Under the pieces are notes generated by a model that was given only the letters and a program-made list of their open reading frames with translations, made no database searches and was not told the DNA's origin. From Bacteroides sp. (lineage in GTDB: Bacteria; Bacteroidota; Bacteroidia; Bacteroidales; Bacteroidaceae), in the NCBI GenBank assembly GCA_030529405.1, contig JAUMWZ010000012.1, positions 1,535-18,744 of the forward strand: a stretch of 17,210 nt of DNA. The letters are read 5' to 3'. The translations under genes were made by a program, and so were the position numbers. Positions 13,163 to 17,210 of the stretch are shown piece by piece (within the stretch, counting starts at the first letter, position 1; each line of letters opens with the position of its first letter).

Positions 13163-16009
13163 CTAAGAGCGACTTACCTGCAATCCTTCTCTAGACAGAC
13201 TCATATCCACAAATCTTGCTGATGGAGTTATAGGGTGTTCTGTAAGAATTTGCCTTATCTTCATTGCTGCATCTGTATCTTTAGCTACCATATACAGATA
13301 TCCACCTCCACCTGCTCCTGGAAGTTTATATCCAAGACATAAGTCGTCTATAAGCGCACATAGATTTCTTACACTCTCTGGTTCAGTTCCACTATCAAGC
13401 ATTTTGTTTTGTTGCCAAGTTTTCTTCACTAGTCTACCATAGTTTTCAAACTCTCCTTTTAATATTGCATCGTGCATATCTATGGCGTGATTTTTCATCT
13501 TATCCAATAACTCTAAGTGTTGCCCACTATTTAGGAACATTCCTCTAACAATTTCTGTGAGAATGTTCTTAGCTGTACGTGTAATTCCTGTATAGTAAAG
13601 AAGATGACACTTTGGATAATCGCCATCAGTAAATATATTATTTGGCAACCAACGAACAATAGGTGTCTGGTCAAAGCCTTGTGATGTTTGCAGAAGTTTT
13701 ACTCCTTGCAAAATTCCGCCATATTGATCTTGCCACCCACCGCCAGTAGTAAGTAGTTGTTCAAGAATGAGAGTTCTGTTACCGATCTGCATATTATCCC
13801 AACCTAGGTAACAAAAATCTGAAAGAGCACCAAGCACTGTTGCTGCAAGAATTGAACTCGTGCCTAACCCAGAACCAGCAGGAATGGCAGACAAAAGCGT
13901 TATTTCTATGCCCGAACCAAAGTCTTTCAACTGTTCTTGCAAACTACTGTATGAATATGCAGAGAATTGAGGAAGGAAACCAGCTAAAGCTAATGCAGCC
14001 TTTGGTATAGAAAAAGGTGAACCTACCTTGTTAAAGGTTGCCAACTCATCGTATGTTTCTATTCGTTCTTGTGCTCCTAAATCAATAGAACGACAGATTA
14101 TAGCTAACTCTTTACTAGGCTTTACATAAACCTGCAATGGAGGTTGCCCATTAAGCAAGATAGACATATTTACCACGTTACCTCCAGTTGTAAGAGAGTA
14201 GGGAGGAGTATCACTCCAACCTCCAGCAAGGTCAATTCTCACGGGACATCTACCCCACACGATTTGATCTGAGCATACTCCTAGAGTAGGTGTTTGTTTG
14301 TCTTCTTTTATTTGTTCAACAATACCCTCAGATAATAATCTGAACGCATCATTATGTTCTTTTGAATAGTCTTCTTGTCTATTTCTTTTGTATTCCGACC
14401 TAAACATAGCATCGTGAATACGTGTCATTATCTGAGTTTCTGTTGGTAGTTCTTTAGGCAAAGATATATTGCCTTCTGCAAAGAGTTTTGCTGACTGTTT
14501 GAGATCTGTTTGATAGAAAACACTGTTCAAATAATTAGCAGCCATGTGTTCAAGGTTGCTTTTTCTGAATTCAGATCTCTGCTTTTCTAACCTTCTAAGA
14601 TTAGCGACATTCGAGATTTCGTCAGCTGAAATTCTAGGTAGAGATAAGTATGTTTCTCGCATGTCTCCATTTGAATCTCCAATAAGCCATTTAAGCACCC
14701 TTCCCAAAAGTGTTAAGTCTTTAGATATTGGATATATATTGCTGACTTGCAAATCATGTATATTTTGAAAGTCAGTTATATACAGTTGTCTTTCAGAGAT
14801 CCATTGACTGAATGGAACACCCATAAACAGTGTGTTTTCATCTGTTAGACTACCTCTGAAATGGTCGTTATATCCGTACGGGCGAACCACATATTCTTTT
14901 TCGCCTATTGGTACTACATCGATGCACTGACCCTCTTTAAGAGAGATATCCCAATTGTTTTGTGGAACTCCTGTTATTATATTCTTCGATTTTATTTTCC
15001 AGTTACTAGAAATGTGAGAGTTCTCTATCCAAACCTCATTATGTTCAGCCAATGCTTTGATGTCAATCTTTGTGTTTTGAGTGAACACAGACGGTTGTCT
15101 TTTGACATCACGTTGTATGATGAAACGTTGGTCTTTTACCAAGTTTTGAATGGCTGTTGTAGAAGAAATAAGTTCTGCACTTGTTCCATAGTGATAAAAC
15201 TCTCCACCATTCAAAGGAATAATCTCAACCGATAAATCTACTAACTGTTCATCTTTCTTTGATGGATTATTTCCAAGCGCACAGCCAAAGGTTCCGTAAA
15301 GGTCATACTCTGTTACCTCGCCATTTGTATTTGATAGGCACTTGTTTCTTAATATCTCGACTGCTTTATCACTAAGAATCCAAACTCCTATGTCCATCAA
15401 AAAGAAGTGCGATTGAGTTAGTTCTGCCAGCAATTCTGTACTTGGCTTTTGCAACATATAGTCAAGTTTCTTCGGAGTCTTTCTGTTCATCATAAACACT
15501 CCATGATTTTTTGCGAGAGAAGGCTCTACCCACAAACCGTAACATACTACGTCTGCATCTGGAATACTACCTATACCTTTAGTTGCTCTGATATACACGT
15601 CGCCACTAGCAATAAGCGTATTCAAGTTTTTCGGGGTTTTGCTCATTATTTCTTCATACAGTGGCATCTGAAGAGATAACAGATTTTGGTCTATTCGCTG
15701 TCCTCTTTTCCACCTGAACACGGGTATAGGTGTCAGCACTTTTCCTGATGGTGCATACGAAGGCAATCTACGACTTTGCCCTCCTGCGTGCATAAGTATG
15801 CGCTTTTCTTTGCTTACCCACTGACTAAAATCTGCATTATTATCTTCCGACTTATAACACTCGTTTAGCAACCAAACTGTTCCACCTCCCGAGCCTAGCT
15901 TTTTTCCTATCGGGTCTGAGGTGCAATACCACTCTGATTTACTATATCCTGTAAGTTCATGAAACTTATCTACCAAGTTAGGTGGTAGAGATAATAAGTA
16001 CTTAGCCAT
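13163..16009 (-). CDS. fkp: Bifunctional L-fucokinase / GDP-L-fucose pyrophosphorylase
   Basis: The 948-residue cytoplasmic enzyme converts L-fucose to fucose-1-phosphate with ATP and then to GDP-fucose with GTP, the salvage route used by Bacteroidales to fucosylate capsule and glycoproteins. The N-terminal half is the pyrophosphorylase: GSGGGTVWLLNE (39-50) and HAGGQSRRLP..APSGK (74-90) form the nucleotide site. A left-handed beta-helix-like middle follows (about 300-430). The C-terminal half is a GHMP kinase: RIDLAGGWSDTPP (591-603), PAGSGLGTSS (710-719), GGGWQDQYGG (756-765, with the presumed catalytic Asp762) and PGAGGGGYL (897-905). Length equals that of the B. fragilis protein within a residue or two. 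A TATCTTTG promoter lies 55 bp upstream and fucP follows. An odd stretch at 14729-14794, residues 406-427, resembles three in-phase copies of the intergenic 22-bp repeat. Confidence 0.97.
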   Translation of the reverse strand: MAKYLLSLPPNLVDKFHELTGYSKSEWYCTSDPIGKKLGSGGGTVWLLNECYKSEDNNADFSQWVSKEKRILMHAGGQSRRLPSYAPSGKVLTPIPVFRWKRGQRIDQNLLSLQMPLYEEIMSKTPKNLNTLIASGDVYIRATKGIGSIPDADVVCYGLWVEPSLAKNHGVFMMNRKTPKKLDYMLQKPSTELLAELTQSHFFLMDIGVWILSDKAVEILRNKCLSNTNGEVTEYDLYGTFGCALGNNPSKKDEQLVDLSVEIIPLNGGEFYHYGTSAELISSTTAIQNLVKDQRFIIQRDVKRQPSVFTQNTKIDIKALAEHNEVWIENSHISSNWKIKSKNIITGVPQNNWDISLKEGQCIDVVPIGEKEYVVRPYGYNDHFRGSLTDENTLFMGVPFSQWISERQLYITDFQNIHDLQVSNIYPISKDLTLLGRVLKWLIGDSNGDMRETYLSLPRISADEISNVANLRRLEKQRSEFRKSNLEHMAANYLNSVFYQTDLKQSAKLFAEGNISLPKELPTETQIMTRIHDAMFRSEYKRNRQEDYSKEHNDAFRLLSEGIVEQIKEDKQTPTLGVCSDQIVWGRCPVRIDLAGGWSDTPPYSLTTGGNVVNMSILLNGQPPLQVYVKPSKELAIICRSIDLGAQERIETYDELATFNKVGSPFSIPKAALALAGFLPQFSAYSYSSLQEQLKDFGSGIEITLLSAIPAGSGLGTSSILAATVLGALSDFCYLGWDNMQIGNRTLILEQLLTTGGGWQDQYGGILQGVKLLQTSQGFDQTPIVRWLPNNIFTDGDYPKCHLLYYTGITRTAKNILTEIVRGMFLNSGQHLELLDKMKNHAIDMHDAILKGEFENYGRLVKKTWQQNKMLDSGTEPESVRNLCALIDDLCLGYKLPGAGGGGYLYMVAKDTDAAMKIRQILTEHPITPSARFVDMSLSREGLQVSRS

Positions 16010-16063
16010 AAATCTACTCCATATTACTATATTCTTACTGCATAATTATGCTTAAACTCTCGT

Positions 16064-16071
16064 CAAAGATA
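16064..16071 (-). promoter_or_regulatory. Bacteroidetes-type -7 element for fkp
   Basis: On the minus strand these bases are TATCTTTG, a perfect TAnnTTTG. A TTG lies 16 bp further upstream (minus strand, 16088-16090), slightly close for -33. Transcription would begin near 16057, leaving a leader of about 48 nt. Confidence 0.65.
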
Positions 16072-16091
16072 TTAAAAAAGGGAATGGCAAC

Positions 16092-16135
16092 TTATATATA
16101 TAGGCATAAAACTAAACTATAAACAACTACTGAAC
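16092..16135. repeat. 22-bp repeat, degenerate copy 8 (upstream of fkp)
   Basis: One recognisable unit begins at 16114 (aaactataaaca), with a TA-rich in-phase block before it (16092-16113). This is the weakest copy in the window. It lies just upstream of the fkp promoter. Confidence 0.45.
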
Positions 16136-16140
16136 GAAAT

Positions 16141-16181
16141 TATAAACAAAAGGCTACTGACAGAATATCTGCCAGTAGCCT
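16141..16181 (-). terminator. Intrinsic terminator of the SIMPL gene
   Basis: Read on the minus strand, AGGCTACTG (16181-16173) pairs perfectly with CAGTAGCCT (16159-16151). Three more pairs (CAG/CTG) lie inside after one mismatch. A T-rich tail, TTTGTTTATA, follows. It sits about 75 nt beyond the SIMPL stop and upstream of the fkp promoter, so it separates the two transcripts. Confidence 0.8.
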
Positions 16182-16253
16182 AATAATATGTCTAATTACA
16201 CATAATGTTATGTGAAGAGAGGTGTCAATAGCTCACCAAAGAAAAAGTACATA

Positions 16254-16967
16254 TTACTTTAAGAAGTAGTTCACAGAAGTGACCACCCTTATATGCTTTA
16301 TATGTGGTGAGAAACTATCTCTATCTCTTATTTCAAAGTATCCTTGTGTGGCAGTCTTTATTCCTCCAACCTCACTATTTGAATCTTTAGCAAACTGTTC
16401 GGCTGCATTTCTTGCGTTCTTAGTAGCTTCTTCAATCATCTTTGGCTTTATGTTATTAAGTCCGGTATATTCATAACTAATATCCATATCTTCATAATCT
16501 CTTTGACTTATAGCTACTCCTTTGTCAATCAATTCATCAGTTCTGGTCATAATCTCTCTAATCTTATCCACTTCATTGCTTTTTACCAACACTGTTGTAG
16601 TCATCTGATATCTTTCTGCCTTTTCTGCATTATAATATCCATCTGTCTTTCTGTCTAAAACCTTAAATTCTCCCACATTGATATCCTCAGTTTTCACGCC
16701 TTTGTTTACAAGAAACTCTCTAATCAATTCGCTTGCTCTTTTAACATCTACATGAAGTTCTTTTACATCATTACCCACAGCCTTGTATTTTATAGGCCAA
16801 GTAACCAAGTCTGCCTTTACTTCCATTTCTGCAAGTCCTCTTACACTCACTGTTCTGCTTTCTGAAAGACTCTGTAAACCCTTCATTATTAGCATACCTA
16901 CAATAACAAGCGAGAAAGCAATAATTGATGCTGACACAATCGCTTTAGTTGAGTTCATTTTTTCCAT
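16254..16967 (-). CDS. SIMPL-domain (DUF541) protein, membrane-anchored
   Basis: The 237-residue product has an N-terminal hydrophobic anchor or uncleaved signal (about residues 8-30, AIVSASIIAFSLVIVGMLI) and then a single SIMPL domain, probably outside the cytoplasmic membrane. Visible family features are RTVSVRGLAEMEVKADLVTW just after the anchor, GVKTEDINVG near the middle, and ATKNARNAAEQFAKDSN near the end. SIMPL proteins are widespread, including E. coli YggE, which is tied to oxidative stress; the biochemical activity is not established, so no symbol is given. There is no lipobox cysteine. The start is ATG at 16967; ATG at 16958 is an alternative giving a protein three residues shorter. 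It has its own promoter and terminator and appears monocistronic. Confidence 0.85.
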   Translation of the reverse strand: MEKMNSTKAIVSASIIAFSLVIVGMLIMKGLQSLSESRTVSVRGLAEMEVKADLVTWPIKYKAVGNDVKELHVDVKRASELIREFLVNKGVKTEDINVGEFKVLDRKTDGYYNAEKAERYQMTTTVLVKSNEVDKIREIMTRTDELIDKGVAISQRDYEDMDISYEYTGLNNIKPKMIEEATKNARNAAEQFAKDSNSEVGGIKTATQGYFEIRDRDSFSPHIKHIRVVTSVNYFLK

Positions 16968-17026
16968 AACCTTAATGTTTTATTGTTTAATATCTGAATT
17001 TATTTTAAGTTAAACACCACGTGTAG

Positions 17027-17056
17027 CAAATGTATACTTTGTTATTTATTTCTCAA
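17027..17056 (-). promoter_or_regulatory. Promoter of the SIMPL gene
   Basis: On the minus strand a TTG (17056-17054) is followed after 19 bp by TACATTTG (17034-17027), a perfect -7 box with canonical spacing. This is the best-formed promoter in the window. Transcription would begin near 17020, giving a leader of about 50 nt. Confidence 0.75.
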
Positions 17057-17135
17057 TAAAAAAACGGATATATTTTTAAGCGAAAATATTTTTCACCTAC
17101 TAATTAGCTATAAATAGGCAAATATGAATGTGTTA

Positions 17136-17210
17136 GTAAACTATATATAAATTAGAAATCAACTGTATATAGTCTACTTCTAAGCTATATATAGTTTACA
17201 AGTAAAGTAT
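17136..17210. repeat. 22-bp phased repeat array, copy 9 (continues past window edge)
   Basis: Units begin at 17138, 17160 and 17182 (aaactatatata, caactgtatata, aagctatatata), and a fourth appears to start at 17204 and is cut off. GTAAACTATATATA (17136-17149) and TATATATAGTTTAC (17186-17199) are a perfect 14-bp inverted repeat made from the first and third units. The array is about 80 bp upstream of the SIMPL promoter box. Confidence 0.85.

Noticed and set aside
16199..16214. CACATAATGTTATGTG palindrome in the SIMPL 3' region
   Set aside because: As a hairpin it would have at most 6 pairs with a 4-nt loop and no T-run; the real terminator is the 9-bp stem at 16151-16181.
452..17210. Arrays explained as plain TA-rich intergenic drift or microsatellite
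   Set aside because: Plain drift would not hold exact 22-bp spacing across nine unrelated gaps, and a microsatellite would show near-identical units of constant sequence. A genome-wide computation is still needed to prove this.

Overview
The window is a chromosomal segment from an AT-rich member of the Bacteroidia, probably of the order Bacteroidales. Three things point there. The gene set and order (ftsH next to cdsA, a bifunctional fkp followed by fucP, a single-subunit L-serine dehydratase) are typical of that group. The protein sequences have a Bacteroidales character. Several gene starts are preceded by the Bacteroidetes -7 element TAnnTTTG, while Shine-Dalgarno sequences are weak or absent. 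The species cannot be named from this sequence. No rRNA, tRNA, CRISPR array, insertion sequence or phage gene was seen.

Layout from left to right: the 3' end of ftsH and then cdsA, both on +. A minus-strand pair follows, an SDR dehydrogenase and a YycJ-type metallo-beta-lactamase-fold protein, which converges on cdsA. A divergent promoter region leads into a plus-strand pair of RNA-modification genes (an RlmD-like 23S rRNA methyltransferase and an RluA-family pseudouridine synthase). Then come mutS2, sdaA, pncB and a 57-residue membrane protein, all on +. The right third is on the minus strand and is transcribed leftwards: a SIMPL-domain protein, fkp and fucP. Together, FucP (fucose import) and Fkp (fucose to GDP-fucose) form an L-fucose salvage module that feeds fucosylation of surface glycans. 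This suits a host-associated lifestyle. The other genes are housekeeping.

The remarkable part lies between the genes. Every intergenic gap longer than about 100 bp (nine of nine, counting the one cut by the right edge) carries at least one copy of an AT-rich 22-bp element. Eight of the nine hold tandem runs of two to five clear copies; the ninth, upstream of fkp, has a single clear copy. Short intra-operon gaps carry none. Each element is a near-palindrome of 16 bp, ideal form AAACTATATATAGTTT, plus a variable 6-bp spacer. Copies are diverged from one another, but within an array they keep exact 22-bp phase (two turns of the helix). About 31 clear copies were counted. Neighbouring or next-neighbouring copies are often complementary to each other beyond the shared motif and can form 8 to 19 bp stems. 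A possible three-unit run, in phase, also lies inside the fkp coding sequence. This looks like a genome-wide family of phased protein-binding sites or RNA-structure elements that I do not recognise from any named family. It is the main candidate for something undescribed here.

Other structures seen: intrinsic terminators downstream of the SIMPL gene and between sdaA and pncB, -7/-33 promoters for the SDR, rlmD, pncB, fkp and SIMPL genes, and several hairpins in 3' regions.
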